Assembly: GCF_016107705.1 (NCBI RefSeq)
Contig: NZ_JAEHGC010000009.1
Location: 1 to 64,000, forward strand
Length of the DNA: 64,000 nt
DNA from: Neobacillus cucumis
GTDB lineage: Bacteria; Bacillota; Bacilli; Bacillales_B; DSM-18226
Direction of reading: 5' to 3'
Below are positions 27,898-37,236 of the stretch, piece by piece (position 1 is the first letter of the stretch; every line of letters starts with the position of its first letter). The position numbers and the translations under genes are program-made. Under the pieces are notes generated by a model. That model did not search any database. It worked only from the letters and a program-made list of their open reading frames with translations, and was not told the origin of the DNA.

Positions 27898-28497
27898 ATG
27901 TTAATTTTTGAGTTAATAATCGCAATTATTTTAGCTGCTTCATTTGTACATTTCAATTTAACAAAGAGAAAAAATAGCTACCAAACTTCTATGTTTGCTC
28001 AACATATTGATACAAGTGTCGAGATGAAAAGAACATTAGCTATGGGATTATATTTACGTTTTAAAAAAGAAAATCCGGAAAATCCACCTAATTATTCTTC
28101 AACTTACATAAAAGAAGATTCAATAGCTTTTGAATCTTTTGTAGCTGATGTTGTTCAAAAGGCAAAAGGGGGTTCAACTTGGGTTTCTCCTGGTTCTGGA
28201 GATTTCGGTGTAGATTTCGAACACACTACTGAAGAGGGCTTATTTTTAGGACAAGTTAAATGTTATCAGGGAGACTTAGCGTTCGATCCAATAGCATTGG
28301 TGCATTCAAATATGATAAAGAAAGGTGCAAAGGGTGGATACGTGATTACCACTGGTTCTTTTACATCTGGTGCAAGAGAATATGCCGAGGGATTAGATAT
28401 TGAATTAATTGATGGGATTAAACTGGTTGATCTTTGGTTAAGTGGTTTGGTTAATGTAGAACAAGAAATTAAAACTTTATTGCCGGATTATATTTAA
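27898..28497 (+). CDS. Membrane-anchored Mrr-type endonuclease
   Basis: A 199-aa protein with one N-terminal membrane span (LIFELIIAIILAASFVHF, 2-19), a linker, and a C-terminal Mrr-type PD-(D/E)xK nuclease domain (about 77-180). Catalytic elements: SGDFGVDF with Asp102, and GQVKCYQGD with Gln119 and Lys121; the KKGAKGGYVITTGSFTSGAREYAE segment is the conserved back half. Such domains cut modified or foreign DNA. AAGGAGGG precedes the ATG. Stand-alone gene with no methyltransferase, fitting a type IV restriction or a membrane DNA-uptake/phage-entry defence; an unknown housekeeping role is equally possible. Confidence 0.8.
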   Translation: MLIFELIIAIILAASFVHFNLTKRKNSYQTSMFAQHIDTSVEMKRTLAMGLYLRFKKENPENPPNYSSTYIKEDSIAFESFVADVVQKAKGGSTWVSPGSGDFGVDFEHTTEEGLFLGQVKCYQGDLAFDPIALVHSNMIKKGAKGGYVITTGSFTSGAREYAEGLDIELIDGIKLVDLWLSGLVNVEQEIKTLLPDYI

Positions 28498-29104
28498 AAC
28501 AATCGTTTTAAAAACTGGTAAGTTGACCGACTCAAATTATTTAAATAATAATAACTAGCTTTATGCAATTGTTGAATGGAGAAAAGTAAGCTGAATATTT
28601 AAACCCTTTTTCAAAGCGGATGTTTCCTTAAGTAGAAACACCTGCATTAATCTCTTGAAGGTTTTATATTTCTCGAACATTTTCATTGAATGTAATAATG
28701 GTTTGAAATTGGTTGAGGATCAAGATGATGAAATAAACGTAAATAAGGTTGATCTATCGAGTAATGCTGTTATTTATTCCTTCAGTTAGTTCTTTAAAAG
28801 TGCGGCTACTGAAACCGATTTAAAAATAGAAAATAAGGACAAGCATTATAAATGCATAGCCAAACGGTTATGCTTTTTTTACTTTTTTGAATCAACTCAC
28901 AAAGAACAAGTTTTGATACAAGATTGATTGTATATTAGAGAATTTAATCTCAGTACGGAGTTTAATGGTGTAAGCAATACGGAAACTGTGATTTTTAAAA
29001 CTTTCTTAATCTATGTGAAAGAGCATGGTTGAAAAGTAGATGCTGTAGAGTTTTTCGGACAATTAACAGGTCGGGTATAAATTTAATTGGAAGTCTCTAT
29101 AAAT
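28498..29104. other. Intergenic region with a terminator and scraps of coding sequence
   Basis: GCATAGCC/GGTTATGC with T7 at about 28852-28880 is a terminator-like hairpin. A short startless frame near 28700-28790 (LVEDQDDEINVNKVDLSS) is probably a gene scrap. Nothing else seen. Confidence 0.4.
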
Positions 29105-29318
29105 AGGCTTGATGACAGGGTTCTTGCTGGATGACGCAAAGTATTTTGTCTCCTGCTCTTAAATATTCCATGGCTTTGTTCAGGTCAGGCCTGCCATTAT
29201 TACCACTTTTCTTTTCGTGAAAAATCTTAGTGCATCCAGCCTTTCTAATTGTTCAACTTGTAAGGAATAATCCTAATCTAAGGTACTTACCCTTTGCGTA
29301 TCCAACAAGTTCACTCAA
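29105..29318 (-). pseudogene. Serine recombinase (resolvase/invertase) remnant
   Basis: On the minus strand, one frame reads GYARVSTLD, a TAG where homologues have Gln, then DYSLQVEQLERL; a second frame continues AGCTKIFHEKKSGNNGRPDL then NKAMEYLRAGDKIL. Together these are the N-terminal catalytic domain of a Tn3/Hin-type serine recombinase, including the active serine in ARVST. A frameshift and a nonsense codon disrupt it, and the C-terminal DNA-binding part is missing. Remnant of a transposon or invertible element. Confidence 0.75.
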
Positions 29319-29340
29319 CTTTGATCATTCCTGTCTATAT

Positions 29341-29455
29341 GATATATAACTTTCTGTACATTTTTTATAGACTAACTTTTAGATGGAAATCAAAATAGAA
29401 AAAAAGCAAAAAAATTTCATTAGTGTAAAAAACTTACGAGTTTTGTAACAAATAC
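29341..29455. repeat. Dispersed intergenic repeat, copy B
   Basis: Aligns over its full length with copy A (20351-20470): shared GATATATAACTT, ATAGACTAACTTTT, an A-rich middle and GTGTAAAAAACTTAC. Located 310 bp upstream of the beta-lactamase gene. Confidence 0.5.
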
Positions 29456-29767
29456 TAAATGTGTACATTTTAAACTTTGTTCAGCAATCGAGCCATTTAA
29501 CAATAAGTAATTGTGTAAATTTGGAAGATTTGTAATAATTAGTAGTGTTGGTTGAATTAAGTGATTGTTAGAGGATTAGTCTAAAAATGAAAGGGGGAAG
29601 AATTAGGAAGCACATATGAATTTATGATTTTATCTATTAGTATGTTGTATTTTTTGTTGGGCTATTTAGTAAGAAAAGAGAAATAAAAGCTAGAGAGGTT
29701 AATAGGATTTAAGTTGGTAACCAAACCCGAAAAAAAAATAATAAAAATACGCTAAAGGAGATTGACC
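29456..29767. other. Leader region of the beta-lactamase gene
   Basis: No gene of normal size. A 20-codon frame (ATG about 29633; MILSISMLYFLLGYLVRKEK) of membrane type is preceded by GGGGGAAG at some distance; possibly a remnant or leader peptide. Confidence 0.3.
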
Positions 29768-30619
29768 ATGGGATGGAGAAGAATATTGGCATACTTAGTC
29801 GTAATAACTTTTGCGGCTACAATCCTTCTAACTTTCAACAGTAAAAGTTATGCGGAGAAGAACGATGTATTCGTAAAAAAACATAATGTCGTCTACGAAG
29901 ATCTAAGTTCGTATTTTACTGGCTTTAGCGGCACATTCGTGATGTATGATATCGAGCATAAACAGTATACAATTTACAACAAAGCCAAGAGTGTAAAGCG
30001 GCTTTCACCCAATTCCACTTTTAAAGTACCTCATGCTTTGTTTGGATTGCAAACGGGAGTGTTGGATGATGAAAACACGACGTTTCAATGGGATGGAACC
30101 GAATATCCATTTCCTCAATGGAATCAGGATCAGACTTTGACCCAAGCGATTCAAAATTCGACGATCTGGTATTTCCAAGAAGTGTCTAGCCGGTTGGGGG
30201 AAAATCGTGAGCAGTATTTTTTGCACCGGATCCACTACGGAAATGAGGATATTTCGGGAGGATTGACCCATTTCTGGCTGCAAAGTTCATTAGAAATCTC
30301 ACCCATAGAGCAAGTGGATTTCTTAAAACGGTTTTACACCTACCAACTGCCTTTCACTCACCGAAACATCGATATTGTAAAGAAAATACTCGTAATGGAT
30401 CAGAAGGATGGCGCATTGCTGTCTGGAAAAACGGGTACAGGTTGGAAGGATGGAGTGATTAACGGGATTCCGGTCAACGGAAATTTCATCGGTTACGTTG
30501 AAAAGGACGGAAACGCTTATATTTTTGCCACGAATATTGAGGCAGACAATCTGGCGAGCAGCAGCAAGGCAAAGCAGATTACCCTTCAAATTTTGAAGGA
30601 TAAGAAGATTTTTGAATGA
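29768..30619 (+). CDS. Class D beta-lactamase
   Basis: Secreted serine beta-lactamase of the OXA/class D superfamily, hydrolysing penicillins outside the membrane. Signal peptide: residues 1-29 (WRRILAYLVVITFAATILL then SYA). Active-site motifs numbered from ATG 29768: STFK 83-86 (nucleophile Ser, carbamylated Lys), STI at 131 (SxV position), YGN at 157-159 and KTGTGW at 221-226. All four class D motifs are present, so activity is likely, though some Bacillus relatives (YbxI type) are weak. AAGGAG lies 7 nt before ATG 29768; an in-frame TTG 6 bp earlier is less likely. PBP1a is the next intact large gene. Confidence 0.9.
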   Translation: MGWRRILAYLVVITFAATILLTFNSKSYAEKNDVFVKKHNVVYEDLSSYFTGFSGTFVMYDIEHKQYTIYNKAKSVKRLSPNSTFKVPHALFGLQTGVLDDENTTFQWDGTEYPFPQWNQDQTLTQAIQNSTIWYFQEVSSRLGENREQYFLHRIHYGNEDISGGLTHFWLQSSLEISPIEQVDFLKRFYTYQLPFTHRNIDIVKKILVMDQKDGALLSGKTGTGWKDGVINGIPVNGNFIGYVEKDGNAYIFATNIEADNLASSSKAKQITLQILKDKKIFE

Positions 30620-30727
30620 CTTTCACACGGAAATTTCATCATCTAGAGAAGATTATGGGGATCATCAAGATTTATGTCGCCAGAAGTAGTTTGAATTGGA
30701 TGCTGAATAAATGAAAGAACTAACGTA

Positions 30728-30921
30728 TTTAATATGGGTGCAAACGCTTTTGGATTGTTGGGTGGAGAACTTGACCGATCAATTTTAAGAAGTGATATGC
30801 AGGTCAAAAGCTTTACGAAGTAGCAATGAAAGCAGTTGAAATAGATAAAAAAGACAGATATTCAATAGTAGAAGAATTCTTTGTAGCGTGGGAATCAGCA
30901 TCTAAAAAGTATCTATCCTGA
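30728..30921 (+). pseudogene. C-terminal remnant of a protein-kinase-like protein
   Basis: NMGANAFGLLGGELDRSIL is followed, after a one-base shift near 30798, by GQKLYEVAMKAVEIDKKDRY then SIVEEFFVAWESASKKYLS and a stop. This pattern (NMGA-AF-LLGGELDRS ... YEVALKAV..D..KRY.S..EF..AW) is the C-lobe of small kinase-like proteins of Bacillus. The N-lobe and catalytic loop are absent. Confidence 0.5.
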
Positions 30922-30992
30922 ACTAAGAGATTGTAAACAAAAGTACTTAAACTAAAATAGTTATCATGAGCTACTCAGTTATTCCATTATAG

Positions 30993-31025
30993 GGCGCCAT
31001 TCTTAAATAAGAAGGCGTCTTTCTT
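30993..31025 (+). terminator. Terminator-like hairpin
   Basis: GGCGCCATTCTTA and AAGAAGGCGTC form an imperfect stem followed by TTTCTTT. A near copy of the sequence is found at 52430. Confidence 0.6.
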
Positions 31026-31189
31026 TATCGGGCTATATTGTCTGGAAAATAGATTGCAAAAATGGCAGAATTTTGAAATAATTGTCCCTAGCTGTAGCAA
31101 TAAGTTAGGAAGAGGAATAATTTACTAAGTGGAATTTTTATAATTTTATTTAAGACTAGAACATCACAATTGGGAATGAGGATGTAAAA

Positions 31190-31366
31190 ATGGTGATAGT
31201 TTTATTCTCAATTTTATTCATGTTTTTAGGTTTATTTTGTTTGTGGATGTCTATTTTCGGTAAAACAAAGATGTTAATAGGAAGGATATTCTTATTCTTT
31301 TTAGGAATATGTATTGAAATTGTAGCTATTTATTTGTTAGATTTCTATGTGTTTTTTCAGCTTTAG
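31190..31366 (+). CDS. Small membrane protein, 58 aa
   Basis: GAGGA lies 7 nt before ATG 31190. The product has two hydrophobic spans (about 3-22 and 33-54) joined by a short basic loop (FGKTKMLIGR), i.e. a helical hairpin, and ends at TAG 31364. Its own terminator follows at 31427. No family recognised; ribosome site, composition and terminator make it a credible gene. Confidence 0.6.
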   Translation: MVIVLFSILFMFLGLFCLWMSIFGKTKMLIGRIFLFFLGICIEIVAIYLLDFYVFFQL

Positions 31367-31426
31367 GAATATATAAACTTTTTAACTATTGAATCGGGCG
31401 CTAATCCGAAGTAATGATAAAAGTCC

Positions 31427-31456
31427 AATATCTCAATTTTATTGAGATATTAGGCT
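31427..31456 (+). terminator. Terminator of the 58-aa gene
   Basis: AATATCTCAAT (31427-31437) and ATTGAGATATT (31441-31451) form a perfect 11-bp stem with a TTT loop, followed shortly by TTTTT. Confidence 0.8.
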
Positions 31457-32488
31457 TTTTATATTTATTTATAGTGCAAAATATCGCTTAAAACAAGCGC
31501 GAATTGCCTCCTAAAGTGACAAAAGAAAAAAGCTGCTGTTTTCGTAGTGTACAAAACTTACAACTTTTATATACATAAATTTTTAGCCTTTACCCCTTCA
31601 GGGGCACTTCTTTTACACTACTATCTTCCCTTTGTGTTTCTTCGATACCGACGACAGCATTAACTAAAGAATACTCTTTTTCTATTAGGTATTTGAATAT
31701 ATTGGTACAAAATTTAGAGTATTTGAAGCTAAAAATAGCCATTCCAATTGTTGATAAGGAAGTCACAATAAGAGTGAAGTGGAAATTAAATATCTACATC
31801 ATTCTGCTTGGAACAAATCCAACCATACACAATACAATCAAATCCAAAAAATAAAAATAAACTTTACGCTTGTATTCATTTCATCGGTTTCAGAAAAATC
31901 ATTAAGATAATCGAGCCAACACATTTCTCTAAAGGGCTTTTTTATAATGAAAATTGAGCCTTAATAAAAAATTACAATAAAATAATATGAAATTGACTCA
32001 AATATGTAAAGATACGGAAAAATATTTCTACTCATTTTTATGTATAATGTCTATGAAAAACAAAACAAAACTATAAATGCTTGTTTATGAAATAATAATT
32101 GTAACGTTCAGCCATTAGCATTTGTAGACGTTCATTTCAACTTTAGACCCTCAGATAGAGTAGGAGAATAGGGAAGGGTTAGTTTGAAGGATTTTGTTAT
32201 TTGTTCTTCTTTTATAGAAGGATTTAAATGAGAGGAAATAATGATAGAGCTAGATGTTAAAAAGGAACAGGTTATGTAAGAAATAATAGAAAAGATTGAA
32301 CAGTGTAAACCCTTATTTCGAAAGACGTAAAGGGATGATTAGATTTTTACTAATTTAATTCGTTATAGACGGATTTTACATGAAAAGTAATGGACTAAAA
32401 TCAGTCTCTCATCAGTCAGAGATAAGTTAGTGATAACTGCTTCTTTTTAAATCAACTTTTAGTAACTTACACATAGGAGAGAAGATGA
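31457..32488. other. Long leader of the PBP1a gene with repeat copy C
   Basis: No intact gene. 31519-31580 carries the 3' half of the dispersed repeat (GTGTACAAAACTTACAACTT). A scrap at about 32241-32335 (MIELDVKKEQVM, stop, EIIEKIEQCKPLFRKT) looks like a broken small gene. A CCCC/GGGG hairpin is near 31595. Confidence 0.4.
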
Positions 32489-34771
32489 ATGTCAGAAGAA
32501 ACGTATCGTTCTCGTCAGGAACGAAAACAAGATGTAAAAATAAGACAAAATCAAAAAAAAAGTAATAAAACGCCAAAAAAAGCATCCTTGTTGAAAAAAG
32601 TGTTAATTTCCTGTTTGGTGCTGGGATTTGTTTCGTCAGGAGTAGGTGCCATTACCTTCGCTACTATGATTAAAGGAGCACCTAAATTAAATTCTTCAAA
32701 ACTAGTAGACCCACTACCAACAAAATTTTATGATAAAGAAGGGAATTTCATTTATGAATACGGTAAAGAAAATCGGACGAAAATTACGTATACTCAAGTT
32801 CCAAAAGTGTTGGAACACGCATTTATTGCTACCGAAGACGCAAATTTTTATAAAAATGATGGTATAGATTTTAAACGGACCGCTATAGCGATTTTTAAGA
32901 ATCTAACCGGGCACTTCGGTTCTCAGGGCGGTAGTACCATAACACAGCAGGTAATTAAAAACTCCTTTTTGTCTCCACAGAAAACCATAAAGCGAAAGGT
33001 AAGAGAATGGTACTTGGCGTATCAATTGGACAAAAAATATTCTAAACAGGATATTTTAACGATGTATTTAAACAAGATCTACCTTGGAGATGGGGCCTAT
33101 GGAGTGGCCGCTGCTGCAAAAACCTACTACGGAATTGATGCAAATAATTTAAATAAATTAACGCTTCCGGAGGCTGCTATGCTGGGAGGGCTCCCACAAA
33201 GTCCAACTAATTACGATCCGTCTAAACCAGCGAACAGAGAGGCTGCCACCAATCGACGTAATCTTGTTTTAAGCTCCATGCATAAACAGGGCTATATTAC
33301 AGAGAAACAAATGCAGGAAGCGATGAAAGTACCCGTAACGGAGGGCCTTGTTCCGAAAACCACTCAACAAGGTATTCCTTATGAAGCATTTTTTGATGCA
33401 GCTGTTAAAGAAGTTGAAGGAAAACTTAAAAGTGTAGACATCAGCACGGATGGATTATCTATTTATACCACTTTAGATCCAAAAGCACAGGATTATGCGG
33501 ATAAAATGATGAACACAAATAATATCATTGCTTATCCTAATTCTAAGTTTCAAAGTTCATTTGTTTTTTTAGATACAAAAACTGGTGAAGTCCGGGCAAT
33601 AGAGAGCGGACGAAATGAATATAAAGGAACATTTCTAGGAAACAACTTTGCAATTGATATAAAACGTCAACCAGGTTCTTCGTTTAAGCCGATTTTTGAT
33701 TATGGTCCTGCGATTGAATATTTGAAATGGTCAACTGCTCACCAAATCAATGATCAGCCGACAACGTATACAAATGGTCAATCTATTTCAAATTGGGATA
33801 ATCAATATCACGGTATGTTGTCAATACGGACGGCACTACAATATTCTTATAATATCCCTGCGCTTCTTACTCTTCGAGAGGTTGGCATGGATAAGGCAAA
33901 GAATTTTGCAGAAAACCTCGGTATTCCTTTTAATAACAACCAAGTGTACGAATCATACGCGATTGGAAGTAATACAGTTAATCCTTTAGAAATGGCAGGG
34001 GCCTACAGCGCTTTTGGAAATGAAGGAGTATACAATCAACCGCATTTTGTCCAAAAAGTAGTCTTTCCTGATGGAAAAGTTGTGAGATTTACGCCACAGC
34101 CAAACCGTGTTATGCATGATTACACAGCCTATATGGTAACAGATATGTTACGTACAGTCGTAAACTCTGGGACTGGAAAAACGGCAAATGTCCCAGGATT
34201 GGATGTTGCTGGAAAAACAGGAACAACCAATTTTGACCATAAGACCAGTGCTCAATTTGGATATCCATCCAACGCAGTAAATGATAGTTGGTTTGCGGGT
34301 TATACCCCACAATACACGATGGCTGTATGGACTGGGTATGTGAATAACGGTCCAGGCAACTATATGCTTGGAGATACTACCAAAATCTCGCAAATAATGT
34401 TTAAGGACATGATGCAAGCGTTTGGAACAGATTCAACCAGCTTTAAGCAGCCAAGTGACGTTAATAGAGTGAATAATGAACTGTACGTTAAAGGAGGAAA
34501 TTCTGACGATGCTCCGAACCAGAATAACGAGCATGTTACAAGCTATGATTCAAATTCTCAAGATTGGCAGGAGATGCTTCAGACAATCTCTTCTGCTATT
34601 GGAATAAATCAAAGCAATATAACTGTATGGTGGTTAGGGAGCGACAAAAGCAACCCAGGCGGCTCAGTTGGGATTGTATCAGCAAAAGGAAATGGCACGC
34701 AAAAATATCGTGTGTATGTCCAATGGGATGGTTCAAGCTATAAAGCAACAAAGGTTGAACCAGCTTCATAA
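32489..34771 (+). CDS. Class A penicillin-binding protein 1A
   Basis: Bifunctional peptidoglycan synthase, 760 aa. A basic cytoplasmic tail and one membrane span (about 33-60) precede the GT51 glycosyltransferase domain, with catalytic Glu in ATEDANFYKNDGID (about 115-128), GGSTITQQ and KRKVREWYLAYQLDKKYSK. The transpeptidase has QPGSSFKP (active Ser about 397), SYN (about 452) and KTGTT (about 576). Beyond about 680 lies a low-complexity Asn-rich linker and a ~60-residue C-terminal domain (SAIGINQSNITVWWLGSDKS) like the PASTA/FnIII-type tails of Bacillus PBP1. Ribosome site GGAGAG precedes ATG 32489. Its expression unit is closed by the terminator at 34809. A class D beta-lactamase lies upstream. 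Confidence 0.92.
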   Translation: MSEETYRSRQERKQDVKIRQNQKKSNKTPKKASLLKKVLISCLVLGFVSSGVGAITFATMIKGAPKLNSSKLVDPLPTKFYDKEGNFIYEYGKENRTKITYTQVPKVLEHAFIATEDANFYKNDGIDFKRTAIAIFKNLTGHFGSQGGSTITQQVIKNSFLSPQKTIKRKVREWYLAYQLDKKYSKQDILTMYLNKIYLGDGAYGVAAAAKTYYGIDANNLNKLTLPEAAMLGGLPQSPTNYDPSKPANREAATNRRNLVLSSMHKQGYITEKQMQEAMKVPVTEGLVPKTTQQGIPYEAFFDAAVKEVEGKLKSVDISTDGLSIYTTLDPKAQDYADKMMNTNNIIAYPNSKFQSSFVFLDTKTGEVRAIESGRNEYKGTFLGNNFAIDIKRQPGSSFKPIFDYGPAIEYLKWSTAHQINDQPTTYTNGQSISNWDNQYHGMLSIRTALQYSYNIPALLTLREVGMDKAKNFAENLGIPFNNNQVYESYAIGSNTVNPLEMAGAYSAFGNEGVYNQPHFVQKVVFPDGKVVRFTPQPNRVMHDYTAYMVTDMLRTVVNSGTGKTANVPGLDVAGKTGTTNFDHKTSAQFGYPSNAVNDSWFAGYTPQYTMAVWTGYVNNGPGNYMLGDTTKISQIMFKDMMQAFGTDSTSFKQPSDVNRVNNELYVKGGNSDDAPNQNNEHVTSYDSNSQDWQEMLQTISSAIGINQSNITVWWLGSDKSNPGGSVGIVSAKGNGTQKYRVYVQWDGSSYKATKVEPAS

Positions 34772-34808
34772 AAAGGAAAAGGGGCTGTCCGATAATTTCT
34801 AAAATAAA

Positions 34809-34852
34809 GCAAGTGAAGAAAAACGAATCGTATTTCTCCACTTGCTTTTGTA
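34809..34852 (+). terminator. Terminator of the PBP1a gene
   Basis: GCAAGTGAAGAAA (from 34809) pairs with TTTCTCCACTTGC (to 34845) with one mismatch, followed by TTTTGTATTTTT. Confidence 0.8.
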
Positions 34853-35540
34853 TTTTTATAATTTTTTTTAAAAGTATCTGGCGGATGCCTGCTACTTTTA
34901 GTTTATTGTCGGCTAAAGCCACAATTTGAGGGAATTGTTGGGATAACGCTCCACAAGAGTCTTTTTTTGGCCATTTTAAGGATGAGGCATTTATAAACCA
35001 GTGTAATTCTTTAGAAGAACCAAAAAAGAAATAAGGCGTATATGATCTACTAAAACAATTTTAGATATCAATGGAGTTTAAAGAAAATGACCCCTGTTGA
35101 ATAGAGAAATTATCTTCTCAATATGGCATAACCTTTTTTAAAATGACCTTTACAATGGGTACACTTTAAATGTGTGAAATCAAGGTTTGTGGACACAAAA
35201 GTTATTAATTTTTTTGCGAAAAAATCAGGACACGATGCCCCTCTTGTCAAATGGTTAAATTAATGTTAGGATTGCGTTGCTGTAAAAATAAATCGTAAAG
35301 AGGTGAGGATAATGAAAACAAAAAAATATACGTCTTATCCTCATATTGCTTTTTAGTTATTTTTTTACGAATACATTAACATTAGGCTCTGAGGGTAGGT
35401 TTCACTCTCAGGGCTTTTATATTTAGGAAGAAGGAACGTTTAAGCTTTCTTGCCGGTCTATAACAGCTACTTACGGAGTGGCTGTTATTTTTTTGTTTTT
35501 CGTTATTCATCGCTTTCCCAATATGAAAGGATGATACTTT
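34853..35540. other. Intergenic region with a possible leader peptide and terminator
   Basis: AAGAGGTGAGGAT is a good ribosome site for ATG 35312, which now encodes only 14 codons (MKTKKYTSYPHIAF). With one more A in the A7 tract and one fewer T in the T7 tract it would give a signal-peptide-like ~38-residue product. GCTCTGAG (35386-35393)/CTCAGGGC (35407-35414) with TTTTAT is a terminator. Nothing else seen. Confidence 0.4.
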
Positions 35541-37229
35541 ATTAAAAGACTCGCTCAATATTTTCGCTCATTACAATCCGGACAGTCGTCTTACGGTATG
35601 ATTTATGAAGACCCAATCTATTGTAATAATGATGTTGCCTATTACATTGAAAGGACACATAAACTCACACTGGATAAACCATGTATCTCTATAAAAATAC
35701 CTTTTGACCGTCTCGGTTTAGATGAAAATATGGATCAAGTTGTTCTCTCAGATTTTGCATTAAGAGAATGGGGTGATCATATTGAGGCATTAAATGAATT
35801 GATTTATAACCGGTCACGTTCTGATAAAGAAAATGGTGCTTTTTATTGTTTTTGTCCAACCAATGTGTTGTTGAAACGTAATGCATCCTATGTCGAAGTC
35901 ATATCGGAAAAATGGTATTTATGTTTAATGATTACAGTTCAACTTCCATTCAAGAATAATAATAAAGCTATGCGAATGCTCTGCAAAATGCTTCCAAAAG
36001 AAGTGGAGAAGTTTATTACCAAGTTTGATCTAATCAAATTAAATGCTGCTTATGAATTGGTAAAAAAACAAAATATGATTCGTGAATGGCTAAAATTCAG
36101 TGGTTATTGTGCGTTTATTGGGAATGGAAGCATTTTGCCAAGAAATAAAGACAACAGCGGGCCACTAGAGGGTGCCTTGCCTTTTACATCCCCGGAAGAT
36201 GTTGAAGTTGAAATTTGTGGTTTGCGAGGAATGGGAATAAAACATGGTGTTACGGTCATAACTGGCGGTGGTTATTCGGGTAAAAGCACATTACTGGATG
36301 CACTAAATTCGGGGATTTACAATCACATCATAGGCGACGGACGAGAGTTTGTGATTACAGATCAAAGTGCAATGGAAATATCTGCAGAGGAAGGCCGTTC
36401 CATAAAAAATATCAATATTACGCCTTTCATAAAATGGATACCCAATAGTTCGGCTGAACAATTTTCGACTGACTACGCCTCAGGTTCCACATCTCAAGCC
36501 GCAAATATTATGGAGGCAATTAACTTCGGGTGTAAGCTTCTGCTTATTGATGAAGATAGAAGTGCGACCAACTTTATGATACAAGACATCAAAATGCGTT
36601 CATTAATCAAGCATGAACCCATTACACCTTTTACGGAACGAGTCAGGGAACTTTATGAGGCTGTTGGTGTATCTTCCATTCTTGTTATTGGAGGTAGCGG
36701 TGAATTTTTATCCGTAGCCGATCAAATCATCTTGATGGATAATTTTGTGCCAAAAAACGTAACCCAGGAAGCTAAAAAGTTATGTGAACACGACAAACCA
36801 CGCGAACGTATCCCCCATACAAAATGGGAGATAGAAAGAAAAATAACCACCGATCACTTTTCGAGCTATCCACAGGGAAGTGGTACAGAAAAGCTTATGG
36901 TTTCAACCATGGGATACATGATGATAGGTGATGAACAAATTGATATCAGAGGGCTTTACAATATCACATCAGACGCCCAGCTTGCAGCTATTGCCTTTTT
37001 AATTCGAAAAATAGCTATAAATAATCAGGGTCTCCTCATCTTTCCTCATGAAAAGATCAAAAAAGCTCTCGAAGATATGGAGAGAGAAGGAGTAGATATT
37101 GTATTTTCTTCCTTTTTTCCTGGTTTCGAAAGATGGCTTGAATTACCTAGAATTAATGAAGTATTATCTGTCATAAACCGAATGAAACATTTAAATTCTA
37201 TTCAGATTGAGCCCTCTGAACGCCTTTAA
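35541..37229 (+). CDS. ABC-class P-loop ATPase (COG3044 type)
   Basis: A large predicted ATPase of the uncharacterised 'ABC class ATPase' family. Seen (numbered from ATG 35598): Walker A GGGYSGKST near 224-232, a signature-like DYASGSTSQAANIMEAI near 295, Walker B KLLLIDED near 312-319, and the H-loop region ILVIGGSGE. There are no membrane spans, so it is soluble. From ATG 35598 it is 543 aa, but the frame is open upstream and KRLAQYFRSLQSGQSSYG aligns with the usual family N-terminus. The likely start is ATT 35541, 10 nt after AAGG, or an ATG at 35531 put out of frame by an indel. Function unknown; a trypanosome relative takes part in RNA editing, so RNA handling is one idea. Confidence 0.78.
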   Translation: MKRLAQYFRSLQSGQSSYGMIYEDPIYCNNDVAYYIERTHKLTLDKPCISIKIPFDRLGLDENMDQVVLSDFALREWGDHIEALNELIYNRSRSDKENGAFYCFCPTNVLLKRNASYVEVISEKWYLCLMITVQLPFKNNNKAMRMLCKMLPKEVEKFITKFDLIKLNAAYELVKKQNMIREWLKFSGYCAFIGNGSILPRNKDNSGPLEGALPFTSPEDVEVEICGLRGMGIKHGVTVITGGGYSGKSTLLDALNSGIYNHIIGDGREFVITDQSAMEISAEEGRSIKNINITPFIKWIPNSSAEQFSTDYASGSTSQAANIMEAINFGCKLLLIDEDRSATNFMIQDIKMRSLIKHEPITPFTERVRELYEAVGVSSILVIGGSGEFLSVADQIILMDNFVPKNVTQEAKKLCEHDKPRERIPHTKWEIERKITTDHFSSYPQGSGTEKLMVSTMGYMMIGDEQIDIRGLYNITSDAQLAAIAFLIRKIAINNQGLLIFPHEKIKKALEDMEREGVDIVFSSFFPGFERWLELPRINEVLSVINRMKHLNSIQIEPSERL

Positions 37230-37236
37230 TTACGAC

